Part shown: positions 11,791 to 40,542 of the stretch, in pieces | Layout of the letters: each line of letters opens with the position of its first letter | Numbering within the stretch: position 1 is the first letter of the stretch | NCBI GenBank assembly: GCA_032207245.1 | Contig: CM063500.1 | Location: 39,103,740-39,167,739 of the forward strand | DNA length: 64,000 bases | Source of the DNA: Pardosa pseudoannulata | Lineage: Eukaryota > Arthropoda > Arachnida > Araneae > Lycosidae | Direction: 5' to 3' | Notes under the pieces: generated by a model | Database searches by the model: none | What the model was told of the DNA's origin: nothing | Seen by the model: only the letters and a program-made list of their open reading frames with translations | Program-made: the position numbers and the translations under genes

Positions 11791-12987
11791 GAATTGCAGC
11801 TATCCGGTACTCCAACAAATATCTGAGCTAAAAATTTTGACATTAAATTAGATATCTGGAGGTGGAAATTTTTGCTTTCAGTCGAAACCTAGATTTTGAT
11901 AGATCAATGAACTGTCAATTTTTAAAAAAATTAAAATTTAAAACAAAATTGACTAGATTTTTGAATCAAAATCTTAAAAGGTTACTTTTGTGGATTTTTT
12001 TTTAAGTCTGCCATCAGCAAGCACACATATAGGCCTTTTCCTATCCTGGAGAGTGAGGGGGCAGACAAATAGGACCAAAAAAACTGTTTTCACTTCCTGA
12101 AAATTAAACACTTCCTGAAAAAGACTAACACCCCTCTTTAATAAACTTCTGTTACTGGAAATCAGGTTGGTATTTAAATTGAATGCCCCAGTATACAGCA
12201 AAAGGCTGCTACTTGGCAAGTTCTTGAGTTATTTAAAAAGTAGTTTTATCTACTTATCTATCTCCAAAAGTTATTTATCTTTGAAAAGTATTTATCTGGA
12301 GCTAAAAGTAATGTAAAACTAAGACCATATTTGTTTTTTAAATTTGTGAATAAAATTTTATCATTTTGAAAAAATGTTGAAAATTGTTAACAAGGGTGTA
12401 TATGAATAAAGTTCATGGCAGAATATGAAAAATAAAGTTTGTGAAACAAAGTTTATAGTTGTTATGAAATAAAGTTTATGTTATGGTTATGATAAAAAGT
12501 TTATGAAGAAATGAATAAAGTTTATTTTTTTTCATGACAAATTAAAAAGGGAAATATCTAAAAATTTTCCATGTAGCAATCTTAGTAAATCTTAGTAGCA
12601 ATCTATTTAAATAGTTTTTGTAAATTAAATTTTGATATAAACAATTTTTTTAAATGATGCATAAAATATTTTGTAATTTATTATTTTGGAATGACAATTG
12701 AATAAATATGAAGTCTAATATATATATAGTCAAAAACTGGATATACCCATTGTATATTCAGTACCAAAATATCCTGAGTAATCCACTAGATAATTATGTT
12801 TTTAAAAAATATTGCTGGATGTCAGGTTATGATGTATTGAATTTTATGTCACCAAGTTCCAATGCTTTATAAATTTATTTATAAAAAATTGGGTCTCACT
12901 GTTTCAGATCTAAATACACGATGGAACATATTTTTGAGAACTAATATAATTAATAAAACAAACAGCTGATTATGACTTTCAAAAAAT

Positions 12988-12993
12988 TTTATT
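12988..12993 (-). terminator. Likely polyadenylation signal of the orphan gene
   Basis: AATAAA on the minus strand, about 150 bases past the TGA at 13143. Confidence 0.5.
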
Positions 12994-13142
12994 CTTTATC
13001 TTTTATAATACAATTTTTACTACAACCTATGCAAAAGTCTTAAATGTACTTCCAAATTTCAAACAGATGTCAAATAATTATCAAAATTAATGAACTCGTT
13101 AAATCCAGTTTAGTTTTCATAGAAATGAACATTATGTTAATG

Positions 13143-29594
<16,452 letters not shown>

Positions 29595-30392
29595 ATCAGT
29601 TGCGGTCTTCTTAACTCTTCATAATTATTTTTTATCGATCCATTGGGCAATCTAAAAAGTAGCAATCGTTTCGTTATACCAAAGCTGTCTTATAATAAAT
29701 ATTTCCTTTCACATTACGTCAACTTAGGAAACACTAAAGTTTGAAAACAATTTTTTTTTCGTCAGGATGCTTGGGATTAACTAATTCACATATTTAAAAA
29801 AATGAGATTGTTATAAGGAAGCAAATAAATATGCATTCGTTGGACGTAACATATTCTTTTTGATTATATTTGTAGATATGAATTGCTTTAACTATTATGA
29901 TTTTTAAAATTTTATGTCTTGAAAATATATTTAAACTAAGTAAAATCGTGATTATTAGTGGTTTAAGAGGGTGTTTATAATAGTTCTACACTGATGATTT
30001 TAAAATATTATCTGCGCAAGTACAAAGAGAATATTTCTTAATAAAAGAGGGATTATAAAACTTGTTTGCTATATTGATCATTCTGGCTTAACTACAGAAG
30101 TGGGTGTCTTAAGCAATTTACCAATAATTTGTTCAATATACTGATCTTACCAAGTTGTTACAGTAACACTCTTTTTTCTCTTTATATGTTAACCATTTGT
30201 ATTAGGTATTTTGAACAAACTGAAGATTGCTTTATAATTGCTGTGTTAGTGCCAAAAACAGCGATCTTCATTATGGCCCTATCTCGCCTGGTAGTCTCAG
30301 TCCAAACATGATATTAATTTATGTAATAGTTTTGTGAACAGTGTCAATAATTTCATTAAAATAGCCAAGGGTTAGGCTATTCTAGAACAAAA

Positions 30393-31080
30393 CGTAGATT
30401 TAGATTTAGGGTGGGGCTGCTCATAAGAGCTCTAGCACTGCGACCCAAAGCCTATAATACTGAAAAACTTCCAATTTACCTGGAACAAAAGAGTCCCAGC
30501 AATAAGTTAAGAATATTAACAATTAAGTCTCAAACAGACCAATAGCTAACACAAATTTAATCAGCAACTTAACCGGGAAGTTAGCAAACTTCCACGGTTC
30601 GATGAAATGATAACCAAGAAATTCAAAACGCTTAGCAGAGTAGTAATCACAATCACACAAAATGTGAAGTGAGCTCGCCTCCACCATCTGACACCACCTA
30701 CATACCGGGCTATCCATGATGCCAATAATGTTAAGGTGTCTCTTTAGGCAACAGGGACCTGTCAACAGACCAATGGACATCTTTAGTTAATTTCTGCTGA
30801 GCTTAAGTAGCTCCTTAGCCCTGAGCCAGGGATATCCCTGATTAAACTCCTTAGCCTGCCTTTATTACCAGAATTAAGCCAATCCTTATAAGTCTCTGCT
30901 GTTAGGAGATCCTTAACAGTCTTCCTAACCACATTGTGAGGAAGACCAAGTACCGGTTGCGGCCCAGTGAAGGGTAACTCAGAACCGTACTTCGCGAAAT
31001 TATCAGCAGTTTCATTGCCGAAAATACCGCAGTGAACACTTACTCCATAACGTAACTCTTGAAGGATGGCTAGTTTCATT
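30393..31080 (-). mobile_element. LINE 3' fragment, copy 2, with RNase H
   Basis: Minus-strand frames: GIFGNETADNFAKYGSE (RNase H core), YKDWLNSGNKGRLRSL, then CRWCQMVEASSLHILCDC (zinc knuckle) and FEFLGYHFIEPWK. The 3' end carries taaatctaaatct. It is a better-kept relative of the copy at 21421-21905, 5' truncated near 31080. Confidence 0.8.
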
Positions 31081-31119
31081 TTGATTTTGATTATGAACTT
31101 AATACATTTTCCAAAAATA

Positions 31120-31569
31120 CAGTAGAACCTCGATTATCCGAAGTAATTGGGACCGAACCTACATCGGATAATCGAGAATTCATCAATAATCATCTAGTTT
31201 AATATGTAGTATCGTCATTGGTGCAATAACATTCGATTGTTCTGGGACTCGGCAGTATGACCTTCCAAATTTCGAAATGGGGTGTGTTTTTGTTTAGAAC
31301 AGGGATGTTTGAAAGTGGGGAAGAGTACACTCATACCGAGAATTGTGCTTGCGAGAAGGAATTCTAAAAAAGGGAATTCCAAAATATTTATCTGCACTCG
31401 TAGTTTGGAAAGGACGACTTGCATACAAAAGGAATGTGGGAAAAAAGAAAACTTTAAAAATGCATGTTTGTAAAGAGAAAATTTTGGATGATAGTAGAAA
31501 GTGAAAAAAAAAGTGAAGAAGAAACAGACTTCGGTTAACGGAGAGTTTCGGTTAATCGAGGTTCTACTG
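31120..31569. mobile_element. pogo/Tigger-type MITE
   Basis: Terminal inverted repeats cagtagaacctcgattatcc and its partner ttaatcgaggttctactg with TA on both sides; 450 bp. The end sequence is characteristic of pogo/Tigger non-autonomous elements. There is no transposase. Confidence 0.8.
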
Positions 31570-31889
31570 TATCTTGGTAACGGAATTGATGGTTTCGAAT
31601 CTCACAACTGCTTTGTAACCGTGCAGTGGATTCATCCCAGAACACAGTTTGCCTGGTTTTGGCGAGTATTAGAAATTTACTTCGCCAAACTATACTGTCA
31701 ACAAATATATATCAACAAATGCAAACAAATATTATCAACAAATATAAACATATACCTTCTGTGTCAACTTTCTTCAATAATTTTTTCAATTCTCATCTTT
31801 TATGTTATACGGGTGAGATTTATTTTTACAAGTTTAAGGTTTAATCTCATCTTTGTATCTTAACCTAGATTCAAATCACTAATTTGCCA

Positions 31890-32005
31890 TAGTTGCTCTT
31901 CGGTACCGAAGTTCACAGGTTCGAATACCGTTGTTGGCATGGATGTTCGTGGCCGCTCGGAGTCGGCTTTAAGCAGTAGGTCCCGGTTTGGTTGAATCCC
32001 AGTTC
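31890..32005 (+). mobile_element. SINE family A copy
   Basis: ggtaccgaagttcacaggtt, ggcatggatgttcgtggccg and ctttaagcagtaggtc match the order in the other family A copies; the 3' end is cut. Confidence 0.65.
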
Positions 32006-33365
32006 CGGTTCCGGTCGCCATGCTTTTGGCTCTATTTTTGTACAAGTGATCGCCAAGTGATGTTTACAATTCGTGCTTCGTTTTGTATTAAATTTATACC
32101 CAATTTCAAAACATATTTTAAACAAAAAAAAGTTTTGAAATTTTGTTAAGATAAATACAAATTAAAAAAATAAAATAAAATAAAAAATAGAGCAAGGTTT
32201 GCCACAAAACTGGGTTCTAGAGTTTGGCGCCATTGCTCACGCTTAGCGTGGCCACTGAACTTGGTTCGGCGGACTCATTGAACTGGGATTTAGCTAAAAT
32301 AGACAAAAATATTTTTATTTCTCATTTTTATATATCTTGTAAGAGGTTCAACCATAGCGTTTCTATGTAATATACCTGTTTGGCGCAGTAGTTATGACAG
32401 AGAAAAGTTTCCAAAGTCTAGTATTCAAACAATATTATTTATGTATTTATTTATTTGTGTGTAAAATGGCAATTACACGTGACCTGTCGCAAATTTAAGA
32501 ATGTATTAAAACTTATGGATTTAAGGACCTATTTGGCAATCATTTGGCTATTTCATTTCTTGATATTTTTTTCATATTCTTTTATATTTTTGAAAATGTA
32601 AAAATTCTCTTTTCGGATCAATCAGCACAGATGTAGTATAAATCCTTATTAGTCTGGTTTCAAATTTTGTAGCTTATTTTCTATTTCGGCGTGATTTTTG
32701 CCCCTTGCAAATTGTTGCAAAATTAATTCTCAATTTACGATTTATTCTTCAATTTAGAATTTTGCAAATTTAGTCATTTTTTGATATATACATTTTACTT
32801 TTCCATTTTTTAAATCGTCCAGTGTATTCTACCAAATTGCCGATTTGGCTTCTCTTGGTCACAAACGACTGTCGCCAATGAGAACATATACTACATCTGT
32901 TCCAATTTCGATTCAATTTTTTTGTTTTTGATAAATTTCAGATAAATTTTTGGTAAATTACCATTATTTAAACAGAAAGAATGTTAGTTTAGCTGCTAAA
33001 ATATACTAATTAAGCTGGAGTTTCGTTCTTATTGCATTGATATTATTTGTAACAGCCTCATGTTTAATAATTTATCAGCTATATATATTAAAAAAACAGT
33101 TTGAAAATGATTTGAAACTTTCGGTATATTTTGTATTTTTTATGAAAAGAAAACTAGTTGTTAGTTGAAAAGAAATATAAAATAAACGTTAAAAAAGGAC
33201 TTACCAAAGAAGCGTATTGTAATCTCCACAATTTTGAATTGAAATGGTGGATGAATCTTCTGTTAGCAACGTGCTCACGTTAGCATTTTAAAGTGCACCA
33301 CAAAAATAATTCATTTAGACTCGTAAAGAAAAGTTAAAGTATTTACCCACAAGTCTCACACTTGT

Positions 33366-33876
33366 AGTGCTACCATATTGCGGTCAAGATCTGTCACAGG
33401 CGACTTCTGCATTATAATGACGTCAAAAGTCGATAAACAGAGCAATTTCGATGAACGTTACGAAATACTATAATGCCCTTTAAATTCATTTTCATGTTTA
33501 CAACAGTCAGTAAGGCGATTTCACGCAGCAGGGAACATCTCAACTTATGACAATTCTGGCTTTAGTTTCAAATGGAAGAGCAGTTTATTGTTTGTTTATA
33601 GGCTATTGTAAACATGAAGATGAATATGAAGGGCAATATAGTAGCTTGTGACGTTGAGACAAATTGCTCTATAGACAAACAATAAACTGCCCTTCCGTTT
33701 GAAACTAAAGCCAGAGTTGTCATAAGTTGAGATGTACCCTGCAGCGCGAAATGGCCTTATAGGAATTTGATACCATAAATTCTCCTTTTTGTCTTGTCTT
33801 AATGACGACTTCTGACATCATTATGACGCCAATGTCGCCTGTGACATATCTCGACTGCAATTTAGTAGCACTCATG
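33366..33876. mobile_element. Foldback element with nested interlaced inverted repeats
   Basis: The outer arms (gtgctaccatattgcgg..acaggcgacttctgc and the partner ending at 33876) belong to the gcgacttctg family. Between them, 33426-33770 holds two pairs of inverted repeats in the order L1-L2-R1-R2: the acttatgacaattctggctt arm pairs with agccagagttgtcataagtt, and atgccctttaaattcatttt pairs with gatgaatatgaagggca. Confidence 0.7.
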
Positions 33877-34481
33877 ATCAATTTTATTCATTTTGAAAAT
33901 GCTTTTCTTCTCACATGTGCGTATCAACATCTTATTTACTTTCGCTGATGAAAATATAATGCAAAATTGGCACATATTAAAATATGCATACAGGTTTCGA
34001 CAGAAAATGCCAAAATTTTAATGTTCGGCGGCCAATGAATAAACCATGTGTAGCTGTAGCGCATATTATTTGCTCAACTGGCAAGATATTTAAGAGCAGA
34101 AACTTCGATTACAGCTTATAAATTATTTTCGAATTTCATTCCGTATACTTAGGTAGACAGTAACTATGCCTCTCATTTAGGTGTACCCATTCGGATAACT
34201 CTATCTTATTACTACGATATTAAATTAATTATACACTTAGTTTGAGCTATATTTATATTCTTATTCCTTAATCAGGCATAATAATCCAATTAAAAGAAAC
34301 GAAACATTTTCCAGTCTTCTTAGAACAACAACTTTTATTTCATATCTATTTTTATAAAAACTTTATAGCAAAAACAAAACTTGCAAACAATAAACTTGTA
34401 ACAAACTGCAAACGATTTTTAAACTAAAAATAAATCATTGAGTCTGTGTTACCACAACTCCTCGGTGCGTCTTTTTTTTTG

Positions 34482-34487
<6 letters not shown>

Positions 34488-34558
<71 letters not shown>
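34488..34558. repeat. (TA)n microsatellite
   Basis: About 35 TA units. Confidence 0.97.
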
Positions 34559-34560
<2 letters not shown>

Positions 34561-35324
34561 GGGGTGCCAGAAATGCAAACTCTTATCAAAATACTTTTGA
34601 TTAGCGATTTTACAACCGCTTAACCTTTTGATGTCATGCTTTTATATGTATTTTAACATATCTCTAAAGTTTCTTGTGGTTTAACAAAAGACACTTTTAA
34701 TACTATTCAAATGAATCTTGTTCATTAAGGATCAACCTAAAAGTGAGCTAGACAAGAAAAGTTTGTAATAATGTGCTGTGTTGGTTTTGAGTGGTAGAAT
34801 ATCGCTGAATTAAAAATGGATCTTGAAAACAAATTTTTTAATGTTTCGTGCTTTATTTGTTTAAGAATGTTACGAACTCATTTATATATAATATGTATAT
34901 GTGTGTGAGTGTGTACATAGTTAACAATTTTGAAAGTATATTTGAAAGATAAATATTTTTGTATTTTTTAAAGACAATAAAATGCATGTATTTTCAGACA
35001 CGAAAGTACTCAGTTGATTGACAAAGAGATAAAGCTTTTATTTTAATTTTAATCGTTTATTGGAAGTACAGAAACATTTCCTTAAAAAATGTATTGATAT
35101 TTAATATAAACTCATAAATTTTAAGAAGTAATTCCCTTTGTATCTGTCCTGAATGATAAGCTTTTGCAGCTACTTCCTTTTTCATGGTTAAATGAAATCT
35201 ATTTCTTCTGTTAACATTGGGATTCAAAAGCAGTAATTGAAGCGGAGACGTCAGCAAGAAAATATCATTTCACTTGTCAGTGTGAGTGCCGCAGAGTCAA
35301 GAAGAATTCATTATCCAGCCATGA

Positions 35325-35330
35325 TTTATT
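35325..35330 (-). terminator. Possible polyadenylation signal of the metalloproteinase
   Basis: AATAAA on the minus strand, about 195 bases past the stop. Another lies near 35056, so the site used is uncertain. Confidence 0.35.
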
Positions 35331-35522
35331 AGGGGATATATATCTCACTCTATCTGGAGGAATGTATGTCGAATCTTTACACAAAGAATTCATTCATTCA
35401 AGAGTGACAGCTGCCTGAAATCTTGCGATTCAGTTCTTCCGTTTGTTGAGAACCACTGCCCAGTGATTCTGTTGACTCTTCGTGCTGCTTTATGAGAAGG
35501 GTATTAAACTGCTTCTTTCGTA

Positions 35523-35638
35523 TCATGAATTGCAGTTAAACCAGTATTTACCCGAGTTGAGGGGAAACCCAGCATCGATACTGATATTTTGGTTGTTGTA
35601 CCTCCAGAATTTTTTTCCTTTGAAGAAATAGGTTTTGT
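35523..35638 (-). CDS. Mmp: MMP terminal exon: hemopexin blade 4
   Basis: Acceptor gtttaatttcag, phase 1. Encodes KTYFFKGKKFWRYNNQ through GKYWFNCNS and TGA. Cys561 is the partner of Cys369 in the blade 1-4 disulfide. Confidence 0.92.
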
Positions 35639-38600
35639 CTGAAATTAAACAAAATAAAATACATTTAGAAAAAGGACAAAAGAAATTTTTACATCGAGAA
35701 TTTTCTATAAATTTTGTAGTACCATAATTTCGGGTATATAATCCGCGGTTCATACGTGGTTAAAGGTTGAAATTTAGCATCTGCGACGTATCTGAAGAAA
35801 TATTATTTTTCCTGTAGCTAGACCACAGATATTTTTAGATGAACTTTTTCACGTGCTTGTATTACACGTTTTGTTCTTTTTTTTTCACGCTATGCCCTGC
35901 GGTATCAGTCAGATATACAGTAGTTTATGGTATTAAAGAGTGTTATACCTTTACAAATGTACCGGAACCAATTTTGGCTATTCAAAACGATGACTGAATG
36001 GTTACCCTTCCATGCCGGTCTTTATAGGCTCGAATGCCACTTCTGGCATGGATGTAGTAGCCACTCAGAATTGGGTTTAATCAGTAGGTCTCGGTCACAT
36101 TAACCTTCGTTTAGCAAAACAGTAGACCGAAGCGCTCTAAACCGGAACCAAATCAACTTAGACTAAAGTGTGCGGAGATCACAGTATTTTATTAAGCGTG
36201 CTCCTGGTCAGTTTAACTGTTTTACTTTAAAAAAAATCTACTTTAAACTTTGTGCTCCCTTTTTAACACTAGATTGCCCAAGGAAGTCATTTTGACTGCA
36301 TTTTAATTTCAATTAGAAAAACAATTATCTATATAATGACACAATGTCTTAGAATTTTGTGACTTTTGCACAATACATAAATGCGTTTATTAATATGTTG
36401 TATAAAAAGTCGAAAAATTCTAAAACATTGTGTCATGTATACATAATTGTTTTCTAATTGAAATTAAAAAGCAGTCAAAATGACTTCCTTGGGCAATCCT
36501 GTGTTAACCCGTGTCATAAAGTTTTGTATGAGGGAAGTCTTTGAACATCTACTGGTAATGTGTTGGCAGTACCGATAGGCAGGACCTTACTTATCCGGCC
36601 ATAGCACGGTTTCAGAAGAACCAGGTTTAGTTTGGTGCACTATTGTCTACTGGAGACGTTATGGTCTCTAAAGAGCTACGGTCTACTAGAATGCAGAAGA
36701 ACCAAACAAAATACCTAAGAATAAAAGATATCGTAGGACAAGCGTCTTAACATTGACTATTTTGGAAGACAATTTAGAGCAATGGTTAGTAAAGCAGAGA
36801 AACAATTCTTGTTATGAGTTAGAATTCACTTTCAAAGAAAATAGAATTTCTTGAAAATGGGAATCAAGCTCTTTGTTGGATGACCGATGATCTCATGAAC
36901 TTTCATCCTCTTTTTGTCAATTATCATGAATTCAGCACATGTGCCAGGACGGGAGTTTTCATTTTCTTTTAGTCAATTATCACGTGTGCGGAGCATATGG
37001 CAAGGCAATAACTTAACTATCTTTGATTACGGTGTTTGGAAAACGATTTTTTCAGCAGTTTAGTAACAATAGAAAAATTACTTTAGGTGGAGTATTGCAC
37101 CCTGTAGAACGGTATTGTTCTAGTATTTGAGAGATTCACAACCAGAGTGAAGCAAGTCCGTTTTTTCTTTTACATAATTGACTAATAGAGAAGACATATT
37201 GCTTGATAGAGAACACATAGTGCCTGTAAATGTACGATAATAGTATAAATATAAAGGTTTATGTTCACATGAGTTGGTTCATAGTTTTTTTTCCAATTTG
37301 ATAAATCTCTCAATTTTAGGAAATGGAAGTAATGTTTTTGTCGCATAACAGAAGAGAAAAAAATGTACGCGAATATTCAAAAATCTCAATTTTAAAAAAT
37401 GAAAATAGTGCTTTTTTTCTTCCTGTGTATAGATTATTAATACCTCAATATAAGCAGTTCTTACCGTCTGTCCACGTGAAAGCTGTATCCAGTTGTGGTA
37501 CACCTCTCCACCTGGCCATTCTTTGTGGATAATTCTTATCCATGCTTTTACTCTTTTCGTCGTATCTCCAATACAGATCTCCACTGAAGAAGTAAGTTTT
37601 TTTATTTTTAGCCCACACCATGGCTGCATCTAGCTTCTCTAGGTCGCCTGGTAACCCTAATTCTGTAAGATAACGTGGACTGTCTGGAGTAAATTGGTTG
37701 CCATCGAAATCCCAGTACACGCGACCTAAGAGAAAATAAAAAAATATATGTATATACTTCACTAAGCTCATGTATCACAGTGTTTTTATTACGTTATATC
37801 TATATAATTAATGTGTATTCCTTATGTATTATTATGTGTGTATTTTATAAACTACAGTCAATTTCACTGGTTTATTCATGTAAATATCAAAATCCTTTGT
37901 GTTCTATTTATGTTATATTATTGCCGTATTATGTTATATATTGTTAAATATTTTATATTATTTTTGCCTTTTGTAAGCGACAGTCTTCCTCAAATTTCAA
38001 GAATTATATTCTTTAAACATTTCAATGAATAAACTTTAAACATTTCAAATTTCAATTCTTCTCTTTACAGATTTCGGCAAAATAAGAGGAAGATCTCATG
38101 CGAGTACCCCTCTCATTTCGTAGGACCGATTTTGTAAAAATCTATTTTCTTTTTGGTATCTATAAAATTGGACAATACAGATTTACAGGCATCAGTTTAT
38201 ATTAGTGCACTATTTTTACCCACAATAATATTAATAGCAAATAACCCAACCTACATCATCGCTGTCAGAAAAACCCTCTGGAGAACACGTTGAAAGCCTT
38301 AGGACTGGTCTCGTCAAAGTCGTTTAAGTCTAACCGCGATTAATCTCTGTTTAAACGGAAAATTGAGTCCAACCATTGGTTGGCACCATGGGTTAATCGC
38401 GGTTAACCGTTAAACGACTTTGGTGAGACGGACCCTTAAAATAATATTTTGGGGTAGTCGACAGTAAGAAGTTTATGCATCAGAAGATGCAAATCTCATT
38501 TCTAAAACCAAAACATAACAAAGCCATTAAATAATTATTTCCTCGTTGCGCTATATAGGGTGTTTTAACAAAACAGCCTAAACTCGGTACAGCTAGAATA

Positions 38601-39984
38601 ATTTCTTGGAGAACATAAAATTTGCCCTGAGAATTATATCTCTACGACACATGGTTTTTGAGAAAAATTCAACAGAAAAAGTAGGATAATTTCTCATGGT
38701 AACAAAGTTATCATTTTGTTGTCAATTTATCTTTCTTTCTTTCGTTATTTTCAAATGCAAATATTATTCAAGTTGTTTGTAATGCTTTTCAGTACATAAT
38801 AGCACAAACCCGAATATCTAACCCGTCAAGCATTAGTTTCGAATCACTTTCGGGGCTGGACCCATGCTTAGGGACCCCTCCCCTGTCTCCCAAGTTTAAT
38901 TATGTAAAACCAACTTGTTCCTAATATTATTTTGGAACCCAATTAACATCACCATTTTTAGTCTTCGTTTTAGATTTGGTTATCTTTTTAAACCTTTTTT
39001 CGCTAGCTTTAACCTTTTTCACTTACTTTAACATTAACGGCAAGCATAATACTACCTCCTTCCAGGATTTCGTTTTAATTTTTTAAACATTGAACATTTT
39101 TAAAGGATGACTCATAATTATGTTCTTTTCTTAACTGTTGGGGAGTGAACGGTTTCGTGGTAAATATCTCAAAGCTTAATCCTTAGGGAAGGCTGTTTAC
39201 CACCTAGGGTTAAAAAAATTAAGAAAAACTAGGAAGTTGCAAGAAAAAATATCAGTATTTTCATATGTTTATACAAGAAAATGTTCGTGAATACAGTATG
39301 TATTTTATTTTTCGACATTGTAATGAAAATGTTTTACGAACTGTTACGGAGTATGCCCGTCGATGTCCATCAGACTGTCCATAACACTGAAACAATCCGC
39401 AGGTTCGATGTCAGACTGAGAAGTACTGGACACTTTGAACCATTACACAATCTCTGCTGCAACTTTGTACTTATCCATGTCATGCACATGCATGCCTCAA
39501 TATACTCGCTGGTTATTTTAAACATATTCCTATGCAAACATATGCAAATATTGATGATTGATATACATGCTTTCAATAGGGTTTCTTTAAATTTAAATTT
39601 ATTATTTTTTTAATCTTGTAACGGATGTTACAGTATACCTTTCTCTTGAATTTTTCTTGAAAACAATGGGTCGTAGAGGTATAGCTCTTTGGCCCTTTTT
39701 TAAGCTCTCCAAGCGAGAAATCTGGCTGTGCAGAGCTTGGCCAGTTTGGGTGAAACATCTTGTATATATAATAATATGCAATAAAAATTTTTCTCTCCTT
39801 CCCACTTTTGGAAATATTCCCCATAATAGAAATTAGGAAGTTTTGTGGCCAAATCAGACTTTTATCTTTCGAATGCATAGGGTCTCTTAGGACTAAACAG
39901 CAGCTGTATTCTTTAGGCCTATAGCCATGTCATCATAACTTTCATCTGATTTTACTGTTAGACAAGTGGGAAAGCAACAGCATC

Positions 39985-40058
<74 letters not shown>

Positions 40059-40480
40059 CTTAAAATGACGCCCACATAATTTTAAAAATTCTGTAGAACA
40101 ATGTGGCCGAGTTGATTGATGCAGACTTACAAAAACATCTTTTATTTAGAACACCAGATAACACACAAATCCCCGTAGGGAAAAAGAACACAAAACAGAA
40201 AATATTTGATGATATATTACATCTCGTTCTCAAAGGAAAAGCCTCGAAATCTATGTGTTATGCCTTATATTAACTTCTAGAAGGGGAGCGGCTCTAGGAA
40301 TGATGTCATTCCGGAAACCAATCACCTTACTTTAATTACTTCTAGTTTATTATAGAAGGTAGTACGTCACAATTCGCGAGAAAAAAAAATCAAAGGGGAT
40401 GCGATGTTAAATTTAAGGTGCTAGAAATTCAACGTTCTCCGCCATATTTAAAAAAAGATGTGATTAAGAATTTTACTATT

Positions 40481-40542
<62 letters not shown>

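Larger units (their letters stand above)
8896..12987. other. Spacer between RAD1 and the orphan gene
   Basis: A 4.1 kb AT-rich spacer between two convergent genes. It holds a broken transposase remnant (about 9109-9400), a near-duplicate block (10206-10892) and a SINE (11575-11790). I see nothing in 12240-12980 beyond low-complexity AT sequence with several aataaagtttatg-like repeats. Confidence 0.7.
29595..35522. other. Spacer between the orphan gene and the metalloproteinase
   Basis: 5.9 kb that should include the orphan promoter, although I see no clear TATA or initiator. It holds a LINE fragment, a pogo-type MITE, a SINE, interlaced inverted repeats and a (TA)n tract. 32200-33360 shows only AT-rich sequence. 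Confidence 0.6.
35639..37464 (-). other. MMP intron 7
   Basis: Contains a family A SINE (35985-36150) and a piggyBac MITE (36267-36503). Nothing else is recognisable. Confidence 0.65.

Noticed and set aside
39281..39613. 110-residue plus frame
   Set aside because: Inside a decayed transposon-like element, hydrophobic but without recognisable family or splice context.
40080..40400. Possible solo LTR (a tttattt-rich edge followed by GC-richer sequence), similar in look to 19560-19760 and 46860-47000
   Set aside because: I could not find shared sequence between these patches or terminal TG..CA ends, so the resemblance is only in composition.
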